From: an uncultured Ruegeria sp.
GTDB lineage: Bacteria; Pseudomonadota; Alphaproteobacteria; Rhodobacterales; Rhodobacteraceae
Direction: 5' to 3'
DNA length: 64,000 bases
Assembly: GCF_947500045.1 (NCBI RefSeq)
Contig: NZ_CANMQQ010000002.1
Coordinates: 372,001 to 436,000, forward strand
Shown here: piece by piece, positions 9,752 to 18,660 of the stretch
Layout: the number at the start of each line of letters is the position of its first letter
Numbering within the stretch: the first letter of the stretch is position 1
Position numbers and translations under genes: made by a program
Notes under the pieces: generated by a model
What the model was told of the DNA's origin: nothing
Database searches by the model: none
What the model saw: the letters and a program-made list of their open reading frames with translations, nothing else

Positions 9752-11122
9752 TTATTCGGCGGGGACGCTTTGCGCGTCGCCGCTGTCGCGTGCGGCCTCG
9801 ATCAGGGCGCGGCGGGCATGTGCGTAGTTGTCCTCGCCCCCTGCGCGTTTGGCGCGGCGGTCATCAAGGATGTGCTCGACCTCATCCAGGCGGCCCGCGC
9901 GCAGGCCGGAATCAATTGTGATGCGCTCGAATACATCACGTTGGGCGTGGCTGCCACCCGCCAGTTGCATTGAACCTCGCGCATTTGACAAAAAATCAAA
10001 GGCTTGGCCGTAAAGCCCTTCGCCAAAGGCTTCAAGCCCCTTGGCTGCGGCAACGCCGGGATCGGACATGCGGATCGGTGTGTCGCCCTGATTGCGCTGG
10101 GCATCCTTCTGGATACGCTGCAGCATCTTGGTTGTTGCGTCCGGGCGGTTGTCACCGGTCAGGGCCAGCAGGTAATGCAGGTCGGCGAAAATCAGGCATC
10201 CGTCTTCGGTGCGGGCAGCGCTGAGATCGGCCAGTTCTTCCCAGCGGTTGCCGACGTCAAAACCCTCAAGCTCCAAACGAGACAGTAACGAGGTGGCGTT
10301 CGAGATATCGCGGTAATCGTCGGTTTTGTCCTGTCGGATGTGGTGGTCGTAAAGCGCCATCACCTGATCAACCTGACCGAGGTCCAGATGCATCAGCGCC
10401 TTATGCCACCAGACGTGATAGCGGAAGTTGTTGCAATGTGCCCAGGCGTCCTCGCGCCCGGCAAGCCAGTCCAGACCCAGTTGCGCATTGCCTGTCATCT
10501 CGTGCACATGCGCCACGGCGTGCAGGCCCCAGGCATCGTCCGAGACCATCCACAGTGCCTGACGCCCTGCAATTTCGGCTTTTTCATAAGCGCCGGTTTC
10601 TTCAAGGGCGAAGGAATGGCACCCCAGCAGATACCCGCGCCCTGCGTGATCCGGTTCGTAGGCGGGCATCACACGCTCAATCGACCGGCGCATACCCTCA
10701 GAATCGCCCAGAACAAAACGTGTCGCATGGCTGAGCTTCATGGCCAGAGAATCGGTGGGATGCGCACGCAGCACTTCTTCGAATTTCTGTACGGCCTGGG
10801 AGGGCAGATCAGCCATGTACAAAGCCAGCGCCTCGACATAAAGCCGTTCACGGGCTGTGACAGGTTGACGACCCATTGCGGCATTGGCTGCGTTCAGCGC
10901 TTCGGTCGCCACGGGAAGCATCTCGCGCCGACCCAGCAAAACCATGAACAGACCTTTGATCGCGTGACCCAGCGCGAAATCAGGTTCAAGTTCCAGCACT
11001 CTGCCCAAGTGCTGCGGCGTTACGGCGGCATGTGCCATGAACCCAAGGAGAACACCATTCCAGGCCTCGACGCTTGCGGGCTGGCTGAGGGTGTTCATCT
11101 GTCCAAAGACGTCTTGTTTCAT
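9752..11122 (-). CDS. Tetratricopeptide repeat protein, TTC38 family
   Basis: 456 residues from the ATG at 11122. A longer frame to 11266 has an N-terminal extension without family character. The protein is built of degenerate helical repeats and matches the TTC38 family (tetratricopeptide repeat protein 38), with blocks such as HAAVTPQHLGRVLELEPDFALGHAIKG (near residue 30) and LHAVAHVHEMTG, and the histidine-rich NFRYHVWWHKALM. The function of TTC38 proteins is not established; they are soluble and probably bind proteins or small molecules. It is transcribed in the same direction as opgC-opgG-opgH with a 33-nt gap, so a link to glucan synthesis is possible but only positional. Confidence 0.85.
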   Translation of the reverse strand: MKQDVFGQMNTLSQPASVEAWNGVLLGFMAHAAVTPQHLGRVLELEPDFALGHAIKGLFMVLLGRREMLPVATEALNAANAAMGRQPVTARERLYVEALALYMADLPSQAVQKFEEVLRAHPTDSLAMKLSHATRFVLGDSEGMRRSIERVMPAYEPDHAGRGYLLGCHSFALEETGAYEKAEIAGRQALWMVSDDAWGLHAVAHVHEMTGNAQLGLDWLAGREDAWAHCNNFRYHVWWHKALMHLDLGQVDQVMALYDHHIRQDKTDDYRDISNATSLLSRLELEGFDVGNRWEELADLSAARTEDGCLIFADLHYLLALTGDNRPDATTKMLQRIQKDAQRNQGDTPIRMSDPGVAAAKGLEAFGEGLYGQAFDFLSNARGSMQLAGGSHAQRDVFERITIDSGLRAGRLDEVEHILDDRRAKRAGGEDNYAHARRALIEAARDSGDAQSVPAE

Positions 11123-11302
11123 ACTTGGGTCCAATCTGATTGCGGTATTCTGTATTGTTCGATGTAGCAGAGTGTGCTGCCGGGTCGTAACAGTATCGAC
11201 ACTGCTCTCGAATTGGTGAAAACACGTGTGTGTGAAACGCGAAAAAAACCGCCGATTCAAGGGCATGTTTCAGCAACTTGCCGCCTAAACAGGCAAAGTG
11301 TT

Positions 11303-12487
11303 TCAGTCTTCGAAAGGGTTTTTCGCGTTCAGAACGGCCTGTGTGTCGGCCCCGCAGATCGGAGGCGCACTGCGATATGCTACAGGTGTGCGCGACAAGT
11401 TCAGGGGATTCCCGATCAGTCGCACCTCACCTGGTGCGGCTTGCATAGTGATCTGCATCTGCCGTGCGGAGACCTGATCGGACGCAAATACTTGATCGAG
11501 TGTTTGTACCGGACCAACCGGCACTTTCAGCTTTTCCAAACCGGCGATTACGCTGCTCGTGTCCAGCGCTTGCACCGCCGGGCGCAGGATCGCATTCAAG
11601 GCGTCGCGATTTTCAAGGCGGGCTGGGTTGGTCGCAAATCGGGGGTCGCCCGCAAGCTCTGGTTTGTTGATGAAACTGCAAAACCGTGTGAACTGGCTGT
11701 CATTTCCGACTGCAAGAATCACATGCCCGTCGCATGTGGCATAAACATCGTATGGCACGATGTTTGGATGCCCATTGCCGCGCCGCTGGGGTACATTGCC
11801 CGACGTCAGGTAGTTTACGCCTTCGTTGATCAGCCAGGCCACCTGTGAATCCACCAGCGCAAGGTCGATCTGCTGACCTTCACCGGTCAGGTCGCGGTGA
11901 CGCAAGGCTGCCAGAATACCGACGCAGGCATACATGCCGCACATTACGTCAGCGATTCCGACGCCCACTTTCATCGGCGTCCCCTCGGCATCGCCGGTCA
12001 AAGACATGACCCCACCATAGCCTTGCGCCATAAGATCGTATCCCGGCTTCGGTGCGTTGGGGCCGGTTTGCCCATAGCCGGAGATTGAACAGTAAACGAG
12101 GCCGGGAAACTCTTTTGACAGGGTGGCGTGGTCGAGCCCGTATTTCGCAAGGCCTCCGGGTTTGAAATTCTCGATCAGGATATCGGCATGAGACGCCAAT
12201 CGCCTGATCTCGGCCTGACCTTCAGGTGTGGCGATATCCAGAGCGACCGATTTCTTGTTGCGATTGGACGACATGAAATAGGCACTCAAATCCGAGCGAT
12301 TACCATCTGCATCCTCGACGTAAGGAGGTCCCCATTGCCGTGTATCGTCACCGCCAGTGGCCGGGTTTTCGATTTTGATGACGCTTGCCCCCAAATCACC
12401 CAATAGCTGGGTACAAGTAGGTCCGGCCAGAATGCGCGACAGGTCCAGTACCTTGACGCCTTTCAGCGGTCCTTCAGATGCGGCCAT
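11303..12487 (-). CDS. Family III acyl-CoA transferase (CaiB/BaiF type)
   Basis: 394 residues from the ATG at 12487, which sits 5 nt after a perfect GGAGG. An adjacent ATG at 12490 would be too close. Family features: GVKVLDLSRILAGPTCTQLL (10-29), the NRNKKSVALDI block, and the catalytic aspartate D151 in PGYDLMAQG. These enzymes move CoA between carboxylic acids through an aspartyl-CoA anhydride. The gene overlaps the 3' end of the thiamine-diphosphate enzyme by 14 nt, so the two are cotranslated. Formyl/oxalyl-CoA metabolism pairs the same two superfamilies, but neither sequence is specific enough for that call. The substrate is unknown. Confidence 0.9.
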   Translation of the reverse strand: MAASEGPLKGVKVLDLSRILAGPTCTQLLGDLGASVIKIENPATGGDDTRQWGPPYVEDADGNRSDLSAYFMSSNRNKKSVALDIATPEGQAEIRRLASHADILIENFKPGGLAKYGLDHATLSKEFPGLVYCSISGYGQTGPNAPKPGYDLMAQGYGGVMSLTGDAEGTPMKVGVGIADVMCGMYACVGILAALRHRDLTGEGQQIDLALVDSQVAWLINEGVNYLTSGNVPQRRGNGHPNIVPYDVYATCDGHVILAVGNDSQFTRFCSFINKPELAGDPRFATNPARLENRDALNAILRPAVQALDTSSVIAGLEKLKVPVGPVQTLDQVFASDQVSARQMQITMQAAPGEVRLIGNPLNLSRTPVAYRSAPPICGADTQAVLNAKNPFED

Positions 12488-14093
12488 CATATCCTCCACG
12501 GTCGATTTCCGCAGCAATGACAGTGAACTTGTCGGCTTTCAATGCCTTATCCAGCGCGTCCCGCAACTCGCCGCGGCTGCGCACAGTGTGTCCGTACCCG
12601 CCGAAGGCGCGACCCATGGCGGCAATATCGTGACGATTGAAATCCACCCCGTGATTGCCCATCTGGCGCTGCCGTTGTTTCAACTCGATCAGCGCAAGGC
12701 TGGCATCGACAAAGACCAGAAAAATTGGATTCCCACCCATTTCAGAAGCGGTCGAAAGCTCTCCGGCGACCATCAGAAACCCGGCATCACCTGAGAAGCT
12801 GATCACGGGTCGATTGGGTTCGGCCAGTTTCAACCCGATTGCCATCGGAACGGCACAGCCCATGGTGCAGAGCGCCGAGGATTGGATCAGTCCGCGTTCC
12901 TCGGAACAATCCCACATCTGGCTGAGAAGAATGCGATGCGCACCGCTGTCCGCAGTGGCAAGGGTTTCGGGCGGCAGCACAGCGCGGGTTTCCGCGATGA
13001 TTGCCGCCGGTCCCCAGTCTTCATCGGTCGGGAAGGCCTGTGCAAGAGCGGCTTTGACCTGAGTTGGTTCCTCACCCGGCCATGTCTTACGTGCCGGATT
13101 GCCCTTGGCGATTGCTTCCAGCGTTGCACCGGTATCAGCGACCAGATTGAGGCCTGCCTGATGCATGTAATGATCGTTGACGACGGCTGAGATATCAATG
13201 ACTCGCTTGGTCTCGGGGTCCCATATCTCGCGCCAGCCGGGGCGCATTTCGATGGGATCATAGCCCAGGCACAACACTAGATCGGCCTGTTCGACCAATG
13301 GGATCAGATGCTTGTCAGCCAGAGGTGACAGACCGGCACCACCCAAACACAGCGGATGATCTTCGGGCACCACGCCCTTGGCCTTGTAGGTGGTCACAAA
13401 AGGAATACTGAAATGCTCTAAAAACGCCCGGACCACGCTGCGGGAGTCATCATAAAGAACATCCAGACCGATGATGGCCAAAGGCCGCTCGGCATCAGCC
13501 ACCCAGCGCCGCGCCTTTTCCAGACATTCGCCCCCGGGGGCCACTGGGGCGACCTTGGCCAGACGGCGGTGTTTGATACCCTCCACGCGCGTATCAGCGA
13601 CTGAGATCGGCACATCGATATGAACCGGGCCGGGGCGCGGCTGGTTGGCCAGCGACACCGCCTTATCAGCGATGATATCGGCCCCATTTGCGGTCAACAT
13701 GAAAGTGCCTTTGGTGATCGAGCGATAGACCTGCGCGTGATCCATCACTTGATGGGTATAGGTCAGCGCCTCATCCGCGTCGACGCAGCCGGTCAGCACA
13801 ATCATCGGCACCCGATCCTGCAGCGCGTTCGCGACCACGTTGATCCCGTTCATCGCGCCGGGTCCAAGCGTGGCCACCAGAATCGCAGGCGCACCATCGC
13901 GATGATGCACCGCCTCGGCCATGAAACCGGCGGCGTTTTCGTGTTTCGTCAGGTGAAAGGTGATGCCAGCACGTTCCAGCGCGTCCACCAGTGTCAGAAC
14001 CTCGCCACCGGGCATTCCGAATGCGTGGCGGCATCCGGCCTCAAAAAGGCGCTGTGCCAACAGGTCTGCGGCACGAGGAGAAAGGTCCTGCAT
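12474..14093 (-). CDS. Thiamine-diphosphate-dependent enzyme, acetolactate-synthase-like
   Basis: 539 residues with the three-domain layout of the ALS/benzoylformate decarboxylase superfamily. An N-terminal PYR domain carries the catalytic glutamate E52 (KHENAAGFMAEA). The central domain is rossmann-like. The C-terminal PP domain has GDAGFLMVAGELSTASEMGGN (starting near residue 428) as the thiamine-diphosphate/Mg motif. The ATG at 14093 has GGAG 9 nt upstream; a TTG directly before it is less likely. Biosynthetic ALS normally has an IlvH partner next door, which is absent. With a family III CoA-transferase overlapping downstream, a decarboxylase or lyase in organic-acid catabolism is more likely. 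The exact reaction is not known. Confidence 0.85.
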   Translation of the reverse strand: MQDLSPRAADLLAQRLFEAGCRHAFGMPGGEVLTLVDALERAGITFHLTKHENAAGFMAEAVHHRDGAPAILVATLGPGAMNGINVVANALQDRVPMIVLTGCVDADEALTYTHQVMDHAQVYRSITKGTFMLTANGADIIADKAVSLANQPRPGPVHIDVPISVADTRVEGIKHRRLAKVAPVAPGGECLEKARRWVADAERPLAIIGLDVLYDDSRSVVRAFLEHFSIPFVTTYKAKGVVPEDHPLCLGGAGLSPLADKHLIPLVEQADLVLCLGYDPIEMRPGWREIWDPETKRVIDISAVVNDHYMHQAGLNLVADTGATLEAIAKGNPARKTWPGEEPTQVKAALAQAFPTDEDWGPAAIIAETRAVLPPETLATADSGAHRILLSQMWDCSEERGLIQSSALCTMGCAVPMAIGLKLAEPNRPVISFSGDAGFLMVAGELSTASEMGGNPIFLVFVDASLALIELKQRQRQMGNHGVDFNRHDIAAMGRAFGGYGHTVRSRGELRDALDKALKADKFTVIAAEIDRGGYDGRI

Positions 14094-14172
14094 CAATCAA
14101 GCTCCGACAATTGTATCTTTCAGCAGATTGCGGAGGACAGGCGCGGACGCAAGCAGGTTCACGTCAGTGTGA

Positions 14173-14637
14173 CTATTTGACGGCGCTTTCCGCGACGGCC
14201 TGAAACTTTGTGTCCAGTTCGGCGGCAATCTCGCTCAGCGCCTGTCCACCTTCATCTGCGTATGGAGCAAAAACAAAGCTCGGTGTCTTATAGGACAGGG
14301 TAGCGGTGCCGTCTTTGTTCTCGGTCACGTAAAAGCGAATTGGGGCTTCGATCATCGCATTGGTCGAGGTTTCAAGAACCCGAACGGCGAAGTCATTGTT
14401 GAATGCACCGATCACCCGATTGCCCGGAATGGTGATCCCTCGCGAAGCAGCGGCTTTGGTCGGTCCGGCCTGCGTCACCACGATCAGGCCGTTATTCTTC
14501 ACTGCAGCTTTGGTGTCTTCAACCAGGTTTTCATAATTTTTATCGCTGGGGTAAACCGCCCAACCGGAAAGGGGCTCGATGCCGTCGGCCCATGCGGGCA
14601 TGGCTAGCAGGCAAATCGCAATCCAGAGCGCCTTCAT
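14173..14637 (-). CDS. DUF302-domain periplasmic protein
   Basis: 154 residues. A clear signal peptide (MKALWIAICLLAMPAWA, cleaved around residue 17) leads into a single DUF302 domain. The core includes ENLVEDTKAAVKNNGL, the TIPGNRVIGAFNN segment and IEAPIRFYVTENKDGTATLSY, matching the alternating strand-helix pattern of that family. The function of DUF302 proteins is unproven; they often accompany redox or stress genes. It lies 81 nt after cobF on the same strand and 80 nt before the TPP enzyme gene, and could be a single-gene unit. Confidence 0.8.
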   Translation of the reverse strand: MKALWIAICLLAMPAWADGIEPLSGWAVYPSDKNYENLVEDTKAAVKNNGLIVVTQAGPTKAAASRGITIPGNRVIGAFNNDFAVRVLETSTNAMIEAPIRFYVTENKDGTATLSYKTPSFVFAPYADEGGQALSEIAAELDTKFQAVAESAVK

Positions 14638-14718
14638 GTTATTCCCCTCCGTTTTGGATGAGGAATAGATGGCAGATAAACGCTGAAACCGTGCTCACAA
14701 TCCCGTGCGTGCCGCATT

Positions 14719-15465
14719 TCATGCGATGCGCTTTTTCAGCAAATATATATCCATGATCCAGCCGTGATCAGATCGGGCCCGCGCGCGCGTGTTCAGAATG
14801 TCCTGCGCCACATCCGCCAGCGGTCCCTTGATCAGGATTTCTTCTTTCATGCCCACATAAGCCCCCCACCAGATGTCGTAGTCCTCCATCCTGAGGCTTT
14901 GGAATGAGCATTCTCCATCCAGCATGACCGCAACTTTCGAGGCCGGGTCAGGCCAGCCTTCATCGCGAATACGGCGGCCCGTGGTCACGACATAAGGCGC
15001 GCCCAGATCGTTGATCGGTATCGCATGGGCTGCGGTCAATGCTTGCAATGCAGTTATGCCCGGAACCACTTGGACCGACGGGTGCGGGTCAAGCCGCGCC
15101 GCGATCCGAAGTGAACTGTCATAAAGTGATGGGTCACCCCAAATCAGCAGCGCCACTTTCTGAGCGTTCGGGTGAGCAGAAATCGCCTCTTGCCAGCGCA
15201 AGGCAATGGCATCGTGCCATTCATCAACGCCACGCAGATAACCATCTTTGGCCCGACGTTTTGGGACGTCGAAATAGGCGATAACCGGAGGGGTATCCGT
15301 GACCTGTGCTATGATGTCTTCGCGCAGTCCCGCAAGATCGGCTTTGTTCTCTCCTTTGCGCGGGATCAGGATCAGGTCCGCAGCCCTGATCGCTTGCGCC
15401 CCCTGAAAGGTCAGATGGTCGGGGTTGCCCGTGCCGATTCCGATCAAGGTCAGGTCATACATCAT
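14719..15465 (-). CDS. cobF: Precorrin-6A synthase (deacetylating), CobF
   Basis: 248 residues. Uses S-adenosylmethionine to methylate C-1 of precorrin-5 with loss of acetate, an aerobic-pathway step. The N-terminal MMYDLTLIGIGTGNPDHLT is the glycine-rich loop of corrin methyltransferases. The specific CobF block WGDPSLYDSSLRIA and the C-terminal WGAYVGMKEEILIKGPLADV distinguish it from the others. Two adjacent ATGs (15465 and 15462) follow GGAG. The start overlaps the cobA end by 11 nt. It is the last cob gene of the cluster. Confidence 0.95.
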   Translation of the reverse strand: MMYDLTLIGIGTGNPDHLTFQGAQAIRAADLILIPRKGENKADLAGLREDIIAQVTDTPPVIAYFDVPKRRAKDGYLRGVDEWHDAIALRWQEAISAHPNAQKVALLIWGDPSLYDSSLRIAARLDPHPSVQVVPGITALQALTAAHAIPINDLGAPYVVTTGRRIRDEGWPDPASKVAVMLDGECSFQSLRMEDYDIWWGAYVGMKEEILIKGPLADVAQDILNTRARARSDHGWIMDIYLLKKRIA

Positions 15466-16183
15466 CGAACTCCGCCAGCGGACCGTACAGTATCAACGCC
15501 GGGGCGGTTCCGATTTCGGTGCGCAGCTTCTCCGACAACTCTCCGATCGTCGAGCGATGCAGAGATTGTTCGGGGGTCGAAACAGACTCGGCCATCAGCG
15601 CGGGGGTGTCTGAAGGCAGGCCATGTGCGTTCAATGCCTCGACCAGCAATGGAAAAGTGCGCTTGCCCATGAATACGACGGTTGTCGCCCCAGCGTCGGC
15701 CAAAGCCGGCAGGTTAAGATCGGTTGGTAGCTTGCCACTCACGTCATGCCCGGTGACGAACTGAACACGACGCGCGGTCAGGCGTCGGGTCAGCGGGATT
15801 CCCGCAGCGGCGGCCGCCGCGATGGCAGAAGGGATGCCAGGAATGATTTCGTACTCGATACCGGCAGCTTGCAAGGCGACGAGTTCTTCCTCCAGGCGTC
15901 CAAACAAACCCCCATCACCGGATTTCAACCGCACAACGTGTTGACCGGTTTGCGCATACTCCACCAGCAACCGGCTGACGTGGTCCTGCTTGGGTGAGGG
16001 GCGACCCGCGCGTTTCCCAACACCGACCAGATCGGCATCGTCACGTGCATGGGTCAGAATCGGGCCGCTGCTGAGATCGTCAAACAGCACCGCATCCGCT
16101 TTCTGCATCCGGTCCACGGCCTTGAGCGTCAGCAGCTCGGGATCACCCGGACCGGAGCCAATGAAGGAGACAAACCCGCTCAT
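15455..16183 (-). CDS. cobA: Uroporphyrinogen-III C-methyltransferase, CobA
   Basis: 242 residues. Methylates uroporphyrinogen III at C-2 and C-7 to precorrin-2, the branch point to cobalamin and sirohaem. Family motifs are FIGSGPGDPELLTLKA (7-22), VRLKSGDGGLFGR (near 85), the PGIPSAIAAAAAAGIPLTRR region and VFMGKRTFP. It is a single methyltransferase domain, not fused to HemD or to the CysG N-terminal part. The start forms an ATGA overlap with the cobB stop at 16180-16183. Confidence 0.95.
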   Translation of the reverse strand: MSGFVSFIGSGPGDPELLTLKAVDRMQKADAVLFDDLSSGPILTHARDDADLVGVGKRAGRPSPKQDHVSRLLVEYAQTGQHVVRLKSGDGGLFGRLEEELVALQAAGIEYEIIPGIPSAIAAAAAAGIPLTRRLTARRVQFVTGHDVSGKLPTDLNLPALADAGATTVVFMGKRTFPLLVEALNAHGLPSDTPALMAESVSTPEQSLHRSTIGELSEKLRTEIGTAPALILYGPLAEFDDV

Positions 16184-17508
16184 GCCGAGGCCTCTGCAAT
16201 CAGGTGGAAGAACGTACCGGTGACGTTGCCGCGTTGTGATCCTGTCTGCGGGCCTTCAGCCCCTTCAGCATCGAAGACCCGCGCCAAAGGTGCGTCAGGC
16301 TGCTCGATGATCGAGGAATAGTGGAACTCATGCCCTCGCAAAGTGGCTCCCGTAGCAAAACCCGGCATCGGGGCCAACAGTTCCGCCTTGCGATAGCCAA
16401 GGTTGAATTTGCGCTTCTGATAAGAGGTCTTCAGGCCCAACAATCCTGCCATCTGATGTGGGGTACCATCCTTGTCGATCAGGATTTCTCCCAGCGTCAT
16501 GTACCCCCCGCACTCACCATGTACAGGCCGGGTTTCCGCGTGTTTTCGCAACCTGGTCAGGAAGGTATCTGCTGCGGCTAAAGTCCCTGCATGCAGCTCT
16601 GGGTATCCCCCGGGCAGCCAGACCAGATCGGCATTTTCGGCTGGTGCCTCATTCGCTAGTGGCGAAAACTGCTGTATCTCGGCGCCAGCGTTGTGCCAAC
16701 CTTCCAAAAGATGCGGGTAGGTAAACGAAAACGCCGCATCCCGGGCCAGCGCGATTCGCTGCGCCGGGGGTCGCGGCAACGCGGCCGACGATGGCCCAGA
16801 GGGGCCTGAGGAGGCCGCCCGTTTGATCGCATCCAGATCCACATGTTCACGCAGAAACGCAGCATACCCGGCAATCGCAGTTTCCAGATCAGGGTGTTCG
16901 ACAGCTTGAATCAAGCCCAGATGCCGCTCGGGCAACGTCAAATCACCTCGGCGCGGAAGCACCCCCAGAACTGGTAACCCAGCACGCTCCATCCCCAACC
17001 GGGTCAGGCGCTCGTGACGGGGGCTGGCGCAGCGGTTCAGGATGACACCCGCAAAGGGCAGGTCAGGATTATACATCCGAAACCCGAGCGCGGTTGCCGC
17101 AGCCGATTGGGCTTGACCACCGACGTCCAGAACCAAAACCACGGGCCAGCCCATGCGTTGGGCTGTCTCCGCGCTTGATCCATGACCCAACTCTCCGGGT
17201 TTGGCGACACCATCGAACAGGCCCATTGACCCCTCGGCCACCACGATATCCGCACCATCAGCCTGCGCTGAGATTGCGCCGAGCAGTGGCTCGCCCATCG
17301 CCCAACTATCCAGATTGAACGAGGCGCGTCCTGCCGCTGCCCGGTGAAAGGCAGGGTCGATATAATCCGGCCCGCTTTTGAAAGGTTGCACCGTCAACCC
17401 GTCCTCGGCCAGAGCACGCAGCAGCCCCAACATGACCGTCGTTTTTCCGGTGCCCGATGATGGCGCTGAAATCAGAAGTCCCGGAGGGTTAGGTATCGGT
17501 TCATTCAT
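16180..17508 (-). CDS. cobB: Hydrogenobyrinic acid a,c-diamide synthase, CobB
   Basis: 442 residues from the ATG at 17508, chosen over a long upstream extension because a GGAG site precedes it and it overlaps the cobM end by only 8 nt. ATP- and glutamine-dependent amidation of the a and c side chains. The N-terminal P-loop is SSGTGKTT (17-24), and the [12 protein letters not shown] block follows. A proline/serine linker (~225-240) leads to a class I glutamine amidotransferase domain with [12 protein letters not shown] (nucleophile Cys) and RGHEFHYS (His). In the aerobic route the diamide is the substrate of the CobNST chelatase. Confidence 0.95.
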   Translation of the reverse strand: MNEPIPNPPGLLISAPSSGTGKTTVMLGLLRALAEDGLTVQPFKSGPDYIDPAFHRAAAGRASFNLDSWAMGEPLLGAISAQADGADIVVAEGSMGLFDGVAKPGELGHGSSAETAQRMGWPVVLVLDVGGQAQSAAATALGFRMYNPDLPFAGVILNRCASPRHERLTRLGMERAGLPVLGVLPRRGDLTLPERHLGLIQAVEHPDLETAIAGYAAFLREHVDLDAIKRAASSGPSGPSSAALPRPPAQRIALARDAAFSFTYPHLLEGWHNAGAEIQQFSPLANEAPAENADLVWLPGGYPELHAGTLAAADTFLTRLRKHAETRPVHGECGGYMTLGEILIDKDGTPHQMAGLLGLKTSYQKRKFNLGYRKAELLAPMPGFATGATLRGHEFHYSSIIEQPDAPLARVFDAEGAEGPQTGSQRGNVTGTFFHLIAEASA

Positions 17509-18295
17509 TCTCGGGGCTCCAGCTTGACCACGGGCTGTCTGCACTTTGTGGACGATAGCGGCGGTCATATGTTTTGGAATACAGGCAGCTTTCGTCAAAT
17601 CCTTCGCCTGCCAGCACCGGGCCAACCAAGATCAACGCCGTGCGCGAGATGCTTTCGTCCAGCGCGTCTTTCAATGTCGACAGGGTTGCACGGATGATCC
17701 GCTCATCCGGCCAACTGGCGCGGTAGACCACAGCCACCGGGCAATCTGCGCCATAGGCGGGGATCAGATCGGCGATGACTGTATCCAGATTGCTGATCGA
17801 GAGGTGGATGGCCAGCGTTGCACCGGTACGGGCAAAGTTTTCCAGCGTCTCGCCTTCGGGCATTGACGACGCGCGCCCGGGCGTACGGGTCAACACTACG
17901 GATTGCGCCAATCCTGGAAGTGTTAGTTCGGTCCCCAGCGCAGCGGCAGCGGCAGCAAAGGATGGCACACCGGGCGTGACACTGACCGGGATTCCCATGT
18001 CTTTCAGCCGTCTGATTTGCTCACCCATCGCCGACCACACCGACAGATCCCCGGAATGCAGCCGGGCCACGTCTTTCCCGGCTTTGTGCGCCCATTCGAT
18101 CTCGGCCATGATCTGATCCAGATCCATGGGGGCGGTGTTCACAATCTTCGCGCTTTCTGGGCAGTGGCTCAGAATTTCCTCTGGAACCAAGGAGCCTGCG
18201 TATAAGCACACAGGACAGGACGCGATGATATCGCGCCCGCGCAAGGTCAGCAGATCGGCAGCGCCCGGTCCGGCGCCGATGAAATGAACGGTCAT
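17501..18295 (-). CDS. cobM: Precorrin-4 C11-methyltransferase, CobM
   Basis: 264 residues. S-adenosylmethionine-dependent methylation of precorrin-4 at C-11. Motifs: [17 protein letters not shown] (4-20), [27 protein letters not shown] and [21 protein letters not shown], which fit CobM rather than the other corrin methyltransferases. The C-terminal tail after ~235 (YDRRYRPQ onward) is polar. The start forms an ATGA overlap with the cobE stop (18292-18295), and its end overlaps the cobB start. Confidence 0.95.
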   Translation of the reverse strand: MTVHFIGAGPGAADLLTLRGRDIIASCPVCLYAGSLVPEEILSHCPESAKIVNTAPMDLDQIMAEIEWAHKAGKDVARLHSGDLSVWSAMGEQIRRLKDMGIPVSVTPGVPSFAAAAAALGTELTLPGLAQSVVLTRTPGRASSMPEGETLENFARTGATLAIHLSISNLDTVIADLIPAYGADCPVAVVYRASWPDERIIRATLSTLKDALDESISRTALILVGPVLAGEGFDESCLYSKTYDRRYRPQSADSPWSSWSPENE

Positions 18296-18660
18296 GAATG
18301 TCCTCCGATGGCGACGGCGCAGGTTGCAAGCCGGTCGTCCGAGATTTGTCTGGGTGAAATCAGCCGCGCGCCATGCCCGGCAGCAGCAAGAGCGGATGCT
18401 TCTGCAACGCTACCGGTACCATATGTGGCGCGGCTGCGGGGCGAGCATGTGAGGGTGCGTTGTTCGGCAAGATCGTCTGCCGGGACGAAATGAATTGGCA
18501 GTCCAGTTGCCTCTGCAAGTGCGGCAATGGCCGCATGTCCGTTTTTGTCTGCGACAGTCGCCAGCGCATTGACGTTTTGTCCTTCTGCGGCCAGCTCCAA
18601 GACGGTCCGCAGGCTGGCCAATGTGGCGGAAGATGAGAAACCGAACCCCGCCACGATCAC
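18292..18660 (-). CDS. cobE: CobE / CbiG C-terminal-domain protein
   Basis: 122 residues from a GTG at 18660 that forms a GTGA overlap with the cobL stop and has GGAG 9 nt upstream. The frame is open back to a TTG at 18702, but the family starts at (M)[16 protein letters not shown]. Matches CobE, equivalent to the C-terminal domain of CbiG, with the [14 protein letters not shown] and [15 protein letters not shown] blocks. In the aerobic pathway its role is uncertain; in the anaerobic pathway CbiG opens the delta-lactone. Embedded in the cob operon between cobL and cobM. Confidence 0.88.
   Translation of the reverse strand: MIVAGFGFSSSATLASLRTVLELAAEGQNVNALATVADKNGHAAIAALAEATGLPIHFVPADDLAEQRTLTCSPRSRATYGTGSVAEASALAAAGHGARLISPRQISDDRLATCAVAIGGHS

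Noticed and set aside
10340..11167. 275-residue plus-strand ORF opposite the TTC38-like gene
   Set aside because: Shadow frame; the minus strand gives a full-length TTC38-family protein.
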